A DNA stretch of 64,000 nucleotides, taken from assembly GCA_016872605.1 (NCBI GenBank), contig VGZI01000010.1, positions 1-64,000 of the forward strand, read 5' to 3'. The notes beneath the pieces are model-generated. The model did not search any database. It was not told where the DNA came from and saw only the letters and a list, made by a program, of their open reading frames with translations. The translations under genes were made by a program, and so were the position numbers. The DNA comes from Planctomycetota bacterium. Lineage in GTDB: Bacteria > Planctomycetota > Planctomycetia > Gemmatales > Gemmataceae. Each line of letters starts with the position of its first letter. The stretch's first letter is position 1. Positions 41,114-49,467 of this stretch are shown piece after piece.

Positions 41114-41814
41114 TCGTCGGAATCCATCAGCCGAACTATCTGCCCTGGCTCGGATATTTCCGTAAAATTGCGGCGTGCGACTTGTTCGTCTTCTGTGACA
41201 ATGCGCAGATGTCCGGAAGTCAGACCTACGTGTCTCGCAATGAAATCAAGACCCGGGACGGCAGGTACTGGATCACCATCCCGACGAAAAACAAAGGGGA
41301 CTTCAGCTTCATCCACCAGACTTTAGTGGCCGGCCACACCTGGGTGCGAAAGCACATGCGCACGCTGGAGATCAACTACAGCAAGGCGGGCCGTCTTGAT
41401 GTCCTTGCCGAAGTCGTAGCTCCCGTTCTTTTCCGGGGACATGAGCGGATCGCCGACCTGAACATTGCTTTGATTCGCGCCATTGCCCAGGTTCTAGGCC
41501 TCAATTCGGTGAGGTTCGTCCGCGCTACCGAGCTGCCTCTCCAATCAACGGGCGCGGAGAGCATCCCTGAGATTTTGCAGGTGGTCGGAGCTACCACCTA
41601 CATGTCCGGCCGCGGCGGCGGCGCCAAGCGCTACTTGAACGTTGACTCGTTGCAAAGCATGGGGATCAAAACCGCGTTCGTCTCGACCGTGTTCGAACCT
41701 TACCCGCAGCTGTACGGTAAGTTCGAGCCGAACTTGTCGGTCGTCGATGCACTTCTGAATGTGGGTCCCGAGCGGACGCGAAAGCTGCTAACGGCCAGCG
41801 GGGACTCTGAATAG
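41110..41814 (+). CDS. WbqC-family protein
   Basis: A 234-residue protein starting at TTG 41110; the family motif IVGIHQPNYLPWLGYF starts at residue 2. FVFCDNAQMS and YMSGRGGGAKRYL are further WbqC blocks. The family is widespread in O-antigen and capsule clusters, often described as a glycine or amino-acid transferase-like protein, without firm biochemistry that I know of. Its stop overlaps the next start by one base (TAGTG). Confidence 0.85.
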   Translation: MIVGIHQPNYLPWLGYFRKIAACDLFVFCDNAQMSGSQTYVSRNEIKTRDGRYWITIPTKNKGDFSFIHQTLVAGHTWVRKHMRTLEINYSKAGRLDVLAEVVAPVLFRGHERIADLNIALIRAIAQVLGLNSVRFVRATELPLQSTGAESIPEILQVVGATTYMSGRGGGAKRYLNVDSLQSMGIKTAFVSTVFEPYPQLYGKFEPNLSVVDALLNVGPERTRKLLTASGDSE

Positions 41815-43085
41815 TGCCGACGCTCTCCCGGGAGCCGGCAGCCGCCGATGCCGGTACCGAGTCAATGACGCGCGGCGCGCGGCGCCTGAGGGTACTGTGC
41901 CTCGACATCGAGGGCGGTCACGGTGGTTCATCGCGGAGCTTGCACGCGATGCTGGCTGCGATCGACAGGACGCGCGCGGAACCGGAGGTATGGTGCCGTT
42001 CCCCGGGCGGTCTGAGCTTCTACGCCCAAATCGGCATTCCGTGCCGGGTCGAACCCGAGCTGCCGCGCTTCTCCGCTGGCTCATATCGGCTCCGCGACAA
42101 TCTGTCGCAACTACGCCGCAGCATTCCAAGCTTCCTGCGAGCGCGTTCTTTGGTAAGGCGACTGGCGGAAACGATCGAGCACTGTTTCGACGTCGTCCAC
42201 TTCAACCACACGGCGTTCTTCCTACTCGCCCGATGGCTGCGGCGTTATACCCGCAAGGCTTTCGTGATGCATCTGCGAACTCAAACTCCGAATTCATTTC
42301 TCGGTCGCTGGCAGGCGAGGACGATTCAGCGCACCATGACTAGCTGCGTTTTCATCACCGAGAACGAGGCATCGCATCATGCGTCCCTTTCCCCCTTGCT
42401 GCGGGGAAAGGTGATCTACAACCCGTTCGTCGATGCCGCCGTAGAGCCGCTCCCGTCCGAACTCATGCCGGACGTGCGTGGCAGGACGGTCATCGCTTCG
42501 CTGGGAAATTACTCCTGGTACCGCGGCATCGACCGCCTGATCGACATCGCCCTGGTGCTCAAGGAGCGTGAGCGGCGCGACATCTTGTTTGCAGTCGCTG
42601 GCGATATGCGTCTCTCGGCAAAACTGCCCGGCATCCTTGGCGAGGTCGGAGCCCGCGGCGGGACCTTTGCTGACGTTGCGACCCACTACGGAGTCGAAGA
42701 CGCGTTTACCTTTCTTGGACATATCAGCTCGCCGGAAAGGCTGATCGTGGCGTCCCGGGCCGTGGTGACGCTCACCCGCGAAGCCAATCCCTGGGGAAGA
42801 GCCGTGATCGAAGCGCTGGGGCTCGGGCGTCCCGTGCTGGGGATCGGAACCTGGAGCCGCTTCATCGAGCACGGCACCACCGGTTTTCTGTATCCGCTTT
42901 TCGACGCAAAGCAGGTCGCAAGCGACATCATCCGACTCGCCGACGAGCCGGCTTACGCGGCAACGCTGGGGGCTCAGGGGCGCATGCGCATCTTGAAGCT
43001 TTGCGATGCATCCGATCGTGCCGCCGACCTGCTGGGCGTCTGGGAAAAGGCAGCAGAGTCCGCGACGGCGAGCGTCAGTCATTGA
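41814..43085 (+). CDS. family 4 glycosyltransferase
   Basis: A 423-residue GT-B enzyme starting at GTG 41814; ATG 41865 (residue 18) is an alternative that keeps the first strand RVLCLDIEGGHGGSS. The C-terminal donor domain has SLGNYSWYRGIDRLIDIA and LTREANPWGRAVIEALGLGRP with the E of the E-x7-E motif, then GTTGFLYPL. It transfers a sugar from a nucleotide donor in the cytoplasm. Specificity unknown. Confidence 0.85.
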   Translation: MPTLSREPAAADAGTESMTRGARRLRVLCLDIEGGHGGSSRSLHAMLAAIDRTRAEPEVWCRSPGGLSFYAQIGIPCRVEPELPRFSAGSYRLRDNLSQLRRSIPSFLRARSLVRRLAETIEHCFDVVHFNHTAFFLLARWLRRYTRKAFVMHLRTQTPNSFLGRWQARTIQRTMTSCVFITENEASHHASLSPLLRGKVIYNPFVDAAVEPLPSELMPDVRGRTVIASLGNYSWYRGIDRLIDIALVLKERERRDILFAVAGDMRLSAKLPGILGEVGARGGTFADVATHYGVEDAFTFLGHISSPERLIVASRAVVTLTREANPWGRAVIEALGLGRPVLGIGTWSRFIEHGTTGFLYPLFDAKQVASDIIRLADEPAYAATLGAQGRMRILKLCDASDRAADLLGVWEKAAESATASVSH

Positions 43086-43098
43086 CGCTAGTATCGTC

Positions 43099-44094
43099 AT
43101 GAAGTCTGTTGCCCGTTTCGTGCCAAGGTCGATCAAAAACCTCGTGCCCGGCTATCGTTCGCGATGGCGCGACGCGTACCGGGCACTGTTGGCGGAGATT
43201 GCCGGACTTTATCCAAGCATCGAGTTCGGCCAGACCGGCGACACCCCATGGATCGAGCCGAAGGAAACGGGCCTGCGTCTTCATGGCTTCTGGACGGAAG
43301 GCGCCGAGCTGGAACTCTACGAGAACCTTCGCCCCGATCTCCCCGCGCATCTACCCCGCACCCATTTCCGGTTGTGCAAAGACTTCGTCAACCGATATCG
43401 CTATCCACATTTGAGGCCCGATCTGAAGCCTCAGTACCCACGTGATCAACTCCACGGCTTCCACGGCCAACACAAGGACGCACTCGTCGACCTCCCCGAT
43501 TCGAGCGCGGTCGAAGGCCTGACCGAGCTTTTCCGTCCGAAGCCCGGCGAAATTATCATCGATGGCGGCGCCTTCCTCGGCTTCGGCGACCTCCGGGTGG
43601 CAGCAGAAATCGGCAGTGGGCACATCTACGCGATCGAAGCGGCGGGGGCGTGTCACACGCTGCTAAGGCAAAACGTCGAATTCAACAAAGTTGCAAACGT
43701 CACGCCAATCCATCGTGCCGTCTGGAAGGAAAACGGAACGATGAACCTGGGCACGACCTATGCTCAGGGAAATTCACTCGTGACCGGGAAAGTCAACGGT
43801 TTCGAACCCAGCCCCCACGCCGAGACGGTCGGCGCCGTGACGATCGATACCGTTGTCGACGAGTTCGGCCTCCATCGCGTAGACATGTTGAGCTTTACGT
43901 TGAACGGGGCCGAGCCGGAAGCGGTCATGGGGGCGCAAAATACGTTGCGCCGGTTCCGTCCACGCTTCCGCGCGCCCGGACGATACCTCCGCGGCAACAC
44001 GCCGATCAGCGAAATGCTCCGCGAGTTGCTGACCGCCTGCGGGTATCGCGTTTTTACTGGGCAGCGCGGCAATACGATCGGCATTCCCCTCTAG
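43099..44094 (+). CDS. FkbM-like methyltransferase
   Basis: A 331-residue protein starting at ATG 43099. IIIDGGAFLGFGDLRVAAE is SAM motif I, HIYAIEAAGA the next strand, and FTLNGAEPEAVMGAQ replaces the usual FkbM segment in which an acidic residue precedes EGAE. It also has an extra N-terminal region of about 140 residues. O-methylation of a sugar is the family role, but the altered motif leaves activity open. Confidence 0.72.
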   Translation: MKSVARFVPRSIKNLVPGYRSRWRDAYRALLAEIAGLYPSIEFGQTGDTPWIEPKETGLRLHGFWTEGAELELYENLRPDLPAHLPRTHFRLCKDFVNRYRYPHLRPDLKPQYPRDQLHGFHGQHKDALVDLPDSSAVEGLTELFRPKPGEIIIDGGAFLGFGDLRVAAEIGSGHIYAIEAAGACHTLLRQNVEFNKVANVTPIHRAVWKENGTMNLGTTYAQGNSLVTGKVNGFEPSPHAETVGAVTIDTVVDEFGLHRVDMLSFTLNGAEPEAVMGAQNTLRRFRPRFRAPGRYLRGNTPISEMLRELLTACGYRVFTGQRGNTIGIPL

Positions 44095-44111
44095 CCATTC
44101 CAGCTTGAGGC

Positions 44112-45941
44112 ATGTGCGGCCTGTTTTGTCTGTTCCTGCGCCGGCCGCTGACCGAGGCGGACATAGCCCTCGGCCGCGCCGGCACGGCTGCGCTGGCTCA
44201 CCGCGGGCCGGATGGACAGGGCGAATGGCTGGACCGCGCCGCTGGCGTTTACATCGGCCACCGGCGCCTTGCGATCATCGACCCGACGCCGAGCAGTGCG
44301 CAGCCGATGGTCCGGGATGGCGTTGTCCTCGCGTTCAATGGCGAGATCTACAACTATCCCGAGCTCCGATCATTGTTGCGACAGGATGGCCGCCGCTTCG
44401 AGACCGAGGGCGATGTCGAAGTTCTGTTGCGTGGCTGGCAGCACTGGGGACCGTCATTGCTCGACCGAGTCGAGGGGATGTTCGCATCCGTGGTGTGGGA
44501 CGGCCACACGGCGCAGATCGCGACCGACCCGTTCGGGGAAAAGCCGCTGTTCATGGCGGAGACGAACGACGGAATTTACCTTTCTTCCGAGATAGGGTCG
44601 CTTGCTCGCCTCTTGGACCTCCGCCCATCGTTGAGCGAGACCGACTTGGTCGGCTATCTCGCCCTCGGTTTCATCGCTCCTCCAGCCACCGCCTTCCAGG
44701 ACGTGAGCCGAATCGGCAGTGCGACGCACCTGGAGATACGGGGCGGGCGGATCGCCCATCGACGGACGTATTGGCAGCCGCCGCTTGCTGCCCTAGGGAA
44801 GGGACGCCCGAGACCGCTTTCGGAGGCCGAACTCGATCATGTCCACGAGGCGTTGATCGAAAGCGTCAAGGGAAGGCTCTTGGCCGACGTGCCGGTCGGC
44901 ATCTTCCTGTCCCGCGGTATCGATTCGGCTCTCGTCGCTGCGATCATCAGGCGCGACCACGGGACGTTTCCGCGCTGCCTCACTGTATCTTTTCCCGAAG
45001 GCGGGGTTCCGGATGAGAGCGCCGACGCGGCGCGTATCGCCGCCCACCTCGGTCTCGATCACCAGGTGATCGTCAACAACTCGGCGCCCGATAAGATCAC
45101 TCCGCAGGCGCTGCTGGATATCCTGCAGCAGCCGTCGGAGGGGATCACTATGTTCTCCGTCTATCAGATGAGCCGCGCTGCGGCACCGCAGTTCAAAGTC
45201 GCACTGACCGGCATCGGCGGCGACGAACTATTCAGCGGTTACGGAAGAAACGCTTACTACTACCGGCACCGGCACGTGTATGGCGCGCCGGAGGCGCTGC
45301 GTCGGCTCGCCGCGATGGCGGTACATCCCGTAGCCCGAAGCAACCGGCGCATGGAGCGCGTCGCGTTCGAGTTCGGCGTCCGCAATTGCGAACTGCTGAT
45401 CGCACAGCGGATCTTCCCGGCCATTTCGTGGTTGCGTCAGCTGCGCGCGTTTCCGGCTTGGTGCGAGGAAAACTTTGGCGGAAGCAGGCCCCTGCCGTAC
45501 GGCGCTTACGCCTTCGAATGGAATCCGGTGATGTCCGGATTGCGACTACCCAATTTCGACCTCAGCAGCATGCGCGCTAGCTTGGAACTGCGCACCCCGT
45601 TTGTCTCGCGACGGGTGACGGAAACCCTCGCCCGCTTCGACCCGCGGGCTTTCCTTGCATTTGGTCAGAAGAGCATCGGGCGACGCCTAGTCAAGCGGTA
45701 CTTACCGGATCAACTGATCAGTTTTCCCAAGACGGGCTTCTACTATCCGCTCAAAAGGTTTCTGGCGGCTGCCGGGCCACGATTGCCCCGGGTTCACGGC
45801 GTGCCAGCCAATGCGGTGGAGGACCTGTGGCAGCGCCGGCTCGATGGTCGTGGGTGGACCCGGCTGGCGGTGCGCCTTGTCATGGCGGCGGAGTTCCTTC
45901 GACTCCACGAACGCGAGCACCCCGCTCTTGCGGCTCAATGA
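44112..45941 (+). CDS. asparagine synthetase B-like amidotransferase with altered PP-loop
   Basis: A 609-residue protein with N-terminal Ntn glutaminase domain (MCGLFCLF with catalytic C2, AHRGPDG, LAFNGEIYNY) and a C-terminal synthetase domain. The ATP-binding PP-loop reads FLSRGIDSA (S267-S272), where AsnB enzymes have SGGxDS, so the first glycine of the pair is arginine. GIGGDELFSGYGR is conserved. AsnB-like proteins in glycan clusters amidate uronic or other sugar acids. Whether ATP is still bound normally is uncertain. It starts 17 nt after the FkbM-like gene. Confidence 0.85.
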   Translation: MCGLFCLFLRRPLTEADIALGRAGTAALAHRGPDGQGEWLDRAAGVYIGHRRLAIIDPTPSSAQPMVRDGVVLAFNGEIYNYPELRSLLRQDGRRFETEGDVEVLLRGWQHWGPSLLDRVEGMFASVVWDGHTAQIATDPFGEKPLFMAETNDGIYLSSEIGSLARLLDLRPSLSETDLVGYLALGFIAPPATAFQDVSRIGSATHLEIRGGRIAHRRTYWQPPLAALGKGRPRPLSEAELDHVHEALIESVKGRLLADVPVGIFLSRGIDSALVAAIIRRDHGTFPRCLTVSFPEGGVPDESADAARIAAHLGLDHQVIVNNSAPDKITPQALLDILQQPSEGITMFSVYQMSRAAAPQFKVALTGIGGDELFSGYGRNAYYYRHRHVYGAPEALRRLAAMAVHPVARSNRRMERVAFEFGVRNCELLIAQRIFPAISWLRQLRAFPAWCEENFGGSRPLPYGAYAFEWNPVMSGLRLPNFDLSSMRASLELRTPFVSRRVTETLARFDPRAFLAFGQKSIGRRLVKRYLPDQLISFPKTGFYYPLKRFLAAAGPRLPRVHGVPANAVEDLWQRRLDGRGWTRLAVRLVMAAEFLRLHEREHPALAAQ

Positions 45942-46017
45942 CGGGGCTCGAGCCGGCCGGTTCCGTAGCTCCACCGTCGACTGCAGTCATGGTGCCCATC
46001 GCCTCCGCGGCATCCTG

Positions 46018-47166
46018 ATGCAGAGCGACGTACTCCTGATTATCGGTCACCTGGGTGAAGGCGGCGCGCAGAAAACCGTAAGCCTGCTTGCCAACACGTG
46101 GGCCGGCCGCGGGGTGCGCGTTTGCGTAGCTACCTTCGCGGACCGGGAAACCGATCGCTACCGCCTCGATGCGAGGGTCGAGCGTGTTCAGCTGGCGGCA
46201 AAGAGCTCCCGATCGTTCCCGCTTCGGCGCGTTACCGACAATCTCCGACGCGTAGCAGCCATCCGGGCGCTCATTCGCAGAACCCGAGTACCGACGGCCA
46301 TCGCTCTAGTAGCAGCCACCAACGTGCTAACCGTCTTGGCAGCGTGGCGGATGCCAGTTCGAGTCATCATCTCCGAGCGCAACGACCCGGACCGACAGTC
46401 GCATGGCAGAGTCTGGGATTTTCTCCGCCGTACAGTCTATCGCTACGCCGACATCGTGACAGCGAACAGCCAGGGGGCGGTGCAATCGCTCGCCCGTTAC
46501 GTTCCCCGGCAGAAGCTCGCGCTAGTTCCCAATCTTCTCGAACGCCGGTTCACACCCGGCGCAAGCAGCGAACGGCGGCCGGTCGTGCTCGCCGTCGGCC
46601 GGCTGGTACCCCAAAAGGGCTTCGACATCCTGCTCGAAGCTTTTGCGATCGTCGTTCGTTCGTATCCGGGCTGGCGCCTGCGCATCGCGGGAGACGGGCC
46701 GGAAGCGTTATCGCTGCGCAACCTGGCGCGCTCGCTCGAGCTGGAAGCGCACGTGGACTGGTTGGGGCATATTGGGGACGTCACGCCGGAATATGCAGGC
46801 GCGGCCATTTTCGTCCTGTCGTCGCGGTTCGAAGGGACACCAAACACGTTGCTGGAGGCGATGGCAGCTGGCTTGCCTGCTGTTGTGACGAATGCGTCTC
46901 CCGGCCCATTGGAACTCATCGCTGACGGAAAAACGGGTTTCGTGGTCCCGGTCGGTGATGCGCCGCGGCTCGCAGAAGCGATCCTGCAGCTGATCAGTCA
47001 GCCTGACTTTCGGGCCAAATTGGGGTCCGCCGCCTGCGCGGTGGCGGCGCCGTTCGACCTTAGCACCGCAATCGTCAGCTGGGATCGGCTGATCGAAGGC
47101 CGGAATCCGGAGGCGGCTAGGTCCGACTCTGCTCGACTTGGCCAAAGACCAAGGCCGTCTTCGTGA
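46018..47166 (+). CDS. family 4 glycosyltransferase
   Basis: A 382-residue GT-B enzyme starting at ATG 46018, 76 nt after asnB-like; the frame is open upstream, but family similarity starts at VLLIIGHLGEGGAQKTV. The donor domain has LAVGRLVPQKGFDILLEAF and SSRFEGTPNTLLEAMAAGLP. The 3' end overlaps the convergent methyltransferase gene by 50 nt. Cytoplasmic sugar transfer, specificity unknown. Confidence 0.87.
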   Translation: MQSDVLLIIGHLGEGGAQKTVSLLANTWAGRGVRVCVATFADRETDRYRLDARVERVQLAAKSSRSFPLRRVTDNLRRVAAIRALIRRTRVPTAIALVAATNVLTVLAAWRMPVRVIISERNDPDRQSHGRVWDFLRRTVYRYADIVTANSQGAVQSLARYVPRQKLALVPNLLERRFTPGASSERRPVVLAVGRLVPQKGFDILLEAFAIVVRSYPGWRLRIAGDGPEALSLRNLARSLELEAHVDWLGHIGDVTPEYAGAAIFVLSSRFEGTPNTLLEAMAAGLPAVVTNASPGPLELIADGKTGFVVPVGDAPRLAEAILQLISQPDFRAKLGSAACAVAAPFDLSTAIVSWDRLIEGRNPEAARSDSARLGQRPRPSS

Positions 47167-48004
47167 ACAGTTCTTCGTTCGTGTAACGCAAGCGCCAGTA
47201 GTCGCTCACCATTTCATCGAAGTCCTCCGGAGCCGATACGTAGGTCGCATAGTCGGCGTCAAACCCGCTGCGACGCAAGGTATTCACCACATCCGTGGGC
47301 CTGAGCAGATTAACGTGCCGGCCGTATCGGGCGAAATATTCCGCGGGTTCCCCTTGGTACATCCCTGAAAACGGGCTTCGCGTCGCGCGATGGTTGCCGA
47401 AATCCACGAGGTGAATGAAGCGGGCCTGCGGTTGAGCCAATGCTCGCAATCGAACGAGCGATTTATCCAAGGGCGAAATGTGTTCGAGGCAGGAATTCGA
47501 AAGGATTATGTCCGCCGGCAGCGAGAAATCGGCGTCGTTCAACGGTTGCCGGTAGATGACGGCGCGCTCACGCAAGGCATCGAGGAACACGTCGAATGTC
47601 ATCCGGGGGCCGAAAAGCGCGGTGAGATCCTTGAACACCGGCCGGAAGTAGCGCGTGACGAAGTCCTCGCGTTGAAGCACCAGGGGATTGAACTGGGGCT
47701 CGATACCGACGAAGGACCCGCACCCGCGAAACAGTGCGAGGGGCGCCCAGCCGAGGAGCGGACCGCAGCCTATTTCGAGAACGCGCGCGCCTTCGAACTC
47801 GAGGTTGGCCCAGCCCGCAGCCCGTCGCAAAATTGTCTCGTAGCGATTCAGGAAATCGTAGTATCGCTGAGGCCGGATGTGCTTTGTCGACTCGCTGATC
47901 TCGTCGAGGTCGAAGCTGTCTCTCGGCGACCGCAGCAGCTTCCGTCTGACCTTTCTGAACAGAGTTCTCGGCGCTGTTCGCCAGATCAATCCGAACATGT
48001 TCAT
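47117..48004 (-). CDS. SAM-dependent methyltransferase
   Basis: A 295-residue protein on the minus strand, the first strand switch in the window. VLEIGCGPLLGWAPL near 75 is SAM motif I, FVGIEPQFNPL the cofactor strand, and LSNSCLEHISPLD the post-motif. It is divergently placed from the SGNH hydrolase gene with only 26 nt between start codons, so the promoters must lie in neighbouring coding sequence or overlap. Probably methylates a glycan sugar. Confidence 0.8.
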   Translation of the reverse strand: MNMFGLIWRTAPRTLFRKVRRKLLRSPRDSFDLDEISESTKHIRPQRYYDFLNRYETILRRAAGWANLEFEGARVLEIGCGPLLGWAPLALFRGCGSFVGIEPQFNPLVLQREDFVTRYFRPVFKDLTALFGPRMTFDVFLDALRERAVIYRQPLNDADFSLPADIILSNSCLEHISPLDKSLVRLRALAQPQARFIHLVDFGNHRATRSPFSGMYQGEPAEYFARYGRHVNLLRPTDVVNTLRRSGFDADYATYVSAPEDFDEMVSDYWRLRYTNEELFTKTALVFGQVEQSRT

Positions 48005-48030
48005 TGGTGATCCGTATTTTCTATCGTGAC

Positions 48031-49116
48031 ATGAAGTGGCGCGGCAGTGCAGTCAGCCGAGCGTTCGGCAACATAGCATTGCTGGTAGTGAGTGTGATCG
48101 TCGGCTTTGCCGCTCTCGAGTTCAGCAGCCGGGCCCTGATGCCCCTGCGTCCCACCGCGACCTCGGTGAGCGTTTCTGGCGAGCCGATCGAAATCTACGC
48201 TGATCAATTCCGGTTTGTGCCCAACCTTCGCTTCTATCAGGTCTCCAACGAGTTCCGATCAACCGTCACCATTACCCCGCAAGGCCACCGCATACCGGGG
48301 GTGCAAGGAAATCCAGACGTATTGTTCGTGGGCGATTCTTTCACCTTCGGCTACGGTCTATCGGACGAAGACACCTTTCCGTTCATCTATTGCCGACGAG
48401 CGAACCTCTCCTGCGCCAACTTGGGTCGGCCGGGAACCGGCACGGTCCTTCAACTCCAGATCTTGGAGCATTTCCTAAAGACGGAAGGCTGGCGACCGAA
48501 GCAGGTACTCCTCTTCCCGATGGTGATGAGCAATGGTTTGGTATCGGGCAACGATCTGTTTGACAACTTAGGCGAATACAGCCGCACTGCATCGGACCCG
48601 AGGGCCGTACGCCAGGCATCTGAAGCCTGGGGCGCAGCCGACACCGGACGTAGCCTGTTGTCCAAGCTCAACCTAGTTCGCCTCGTCTACTTCCACGCGG
48701 CGCCGTTTTTCCGCAGCTTCTTCACGCCCGAGCCCGAGCAATCGGCGTACAAGCGCGCCCTCGACGTGATGGCCGAGCAGCTTCGGCGGCTTGACTCGCT
48801 TAGCCGCGAGTACGGTTTCGAGTACGTGATTTTCGTGCTGCACCCGATACAGGATATCCTCCGCGGCACTGCCGCAGCCACCTATGACACCATGCGCAGC
48901 CTGGCCGTTACCGACCGAATGGTGCCCACGGCTCACGCTCTTGAGAACAACCCGCGGGCCTTCTACTTCGCCTATGATGGCCATCTGAATCCGCGCGGAT
49001 CTCTCGCAATCGCCGATCTACTGACCTCGTACACGCGGGAGAACGGTTTCTTCCAAATCCACCCTGCGACTAGCCAACGGTTGCAGTCCCAGCCAAGAGA
49101 TCGCGAAATACGTTGA
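48031..49116 (+). CDS. membrane-anchored SGNH/GDSL hydrolase-like protein
   Basis: A 361-residue protein; ATG 48031 is preferred over TTG 48004, which sits against the divergent gene. An N-terminal hydrophobic helix (NIALLVVSVIVGFAALEF) indicates a signal anchor, so the catalytic domain is periplasmic. Block I is VLFVGDSFTFGYGLS and block V YDGHLNPRGSLAIADLL, giving the Ser, Asp and His of SGNH enzymes. Such proteins add or remove O-acetyl groups on exported glycans. The role here is inferred. Confidence 0.75.
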   Translation: MKWRGSAVSRAFGNIALLVVSVIVGFAALEFSSRALMPLRPTATSVSVSGEPIEIYADQFRFVPNLRFYQVSNEFRSTVTITPQGHRIPGVQGNPDVLFVGDSFTFGYGLSDEDTFPFIYCRRANLSCANLGRPGTGTVLQLQILEHFLKTEGWRPKQVLLFPMVMSNGLVSGNDLFDNLGEYSRTASDPRAVRQASEAWGAADTGRSLLSKLNLVRLVYFHAAPFFRSFFTPEPEQSAYKRALDVMAEQLRRLDSLSREYGFEYVIFVLHPIQDILRGTAAATYDTMRSLAVTDRMVPTAHALENNPRAFYFAYDGHLNPRGSLAIADLLTSYTRENGFFQIHPATSQRLQSQPRDREIR

Positions 49117-49467
49117 CGGTCTGGTCTGCATCCGACCAATCGGTGAAATCGCGCTCAGCGAGCGAGCGGCTGAAAGCTCCCAGCCGAGCCTGCGCTCACT
49201 GGTCTTGATCGCCAACGCGTTTGTGAGCGCTGGCAAGCTCCCCTACCCCGGCGCCCACACGTGGTCCTGCGTCGTTGCAATGTGTATCCTGAAGGCACAC
49301 CTCGCCGCGGCGCGCGTCTGCGGCATCCGATGAGTGAAGAAGAAATACGCCTTTCTCACGATGATGAGTAGCATTGGTATTATCGGTACTCTCGACCGCT
49401 CCGCCCGGCGCCGGGAAGGATCGTGTTTGACCGCCGACAGCCGGGGTCTATCGTTCAGGGGCTAGCG
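49117..49467. other. intergenic gap of about 350 bases with a weak hairpin
   Basis: This is the longest non-coding stretch between genes. I see no convincing gene; a 72-codon minus-strand frame across its left part resembles no family. A 6-bp stem (CGGCTG at 49167-49172 with CAGCCG at 49181-49186) lies about 50 nt after the upstream stop and has no T-run. The segment from about 49340 to 49390 is locally AT-richer and could hold a promoter for the radical SAM gene. No clear -35/-10 pair is visible. Confidence 0.35.

Noticed and set aside
49018-49236. Small minus-strand gene of 72 codons in the non-coding gap
   Set aside because: It overlaps the end of the SGNH hydrolase gene, has no recognisable domain or ribosome-binding site, and mirrors the reading frame opposite.
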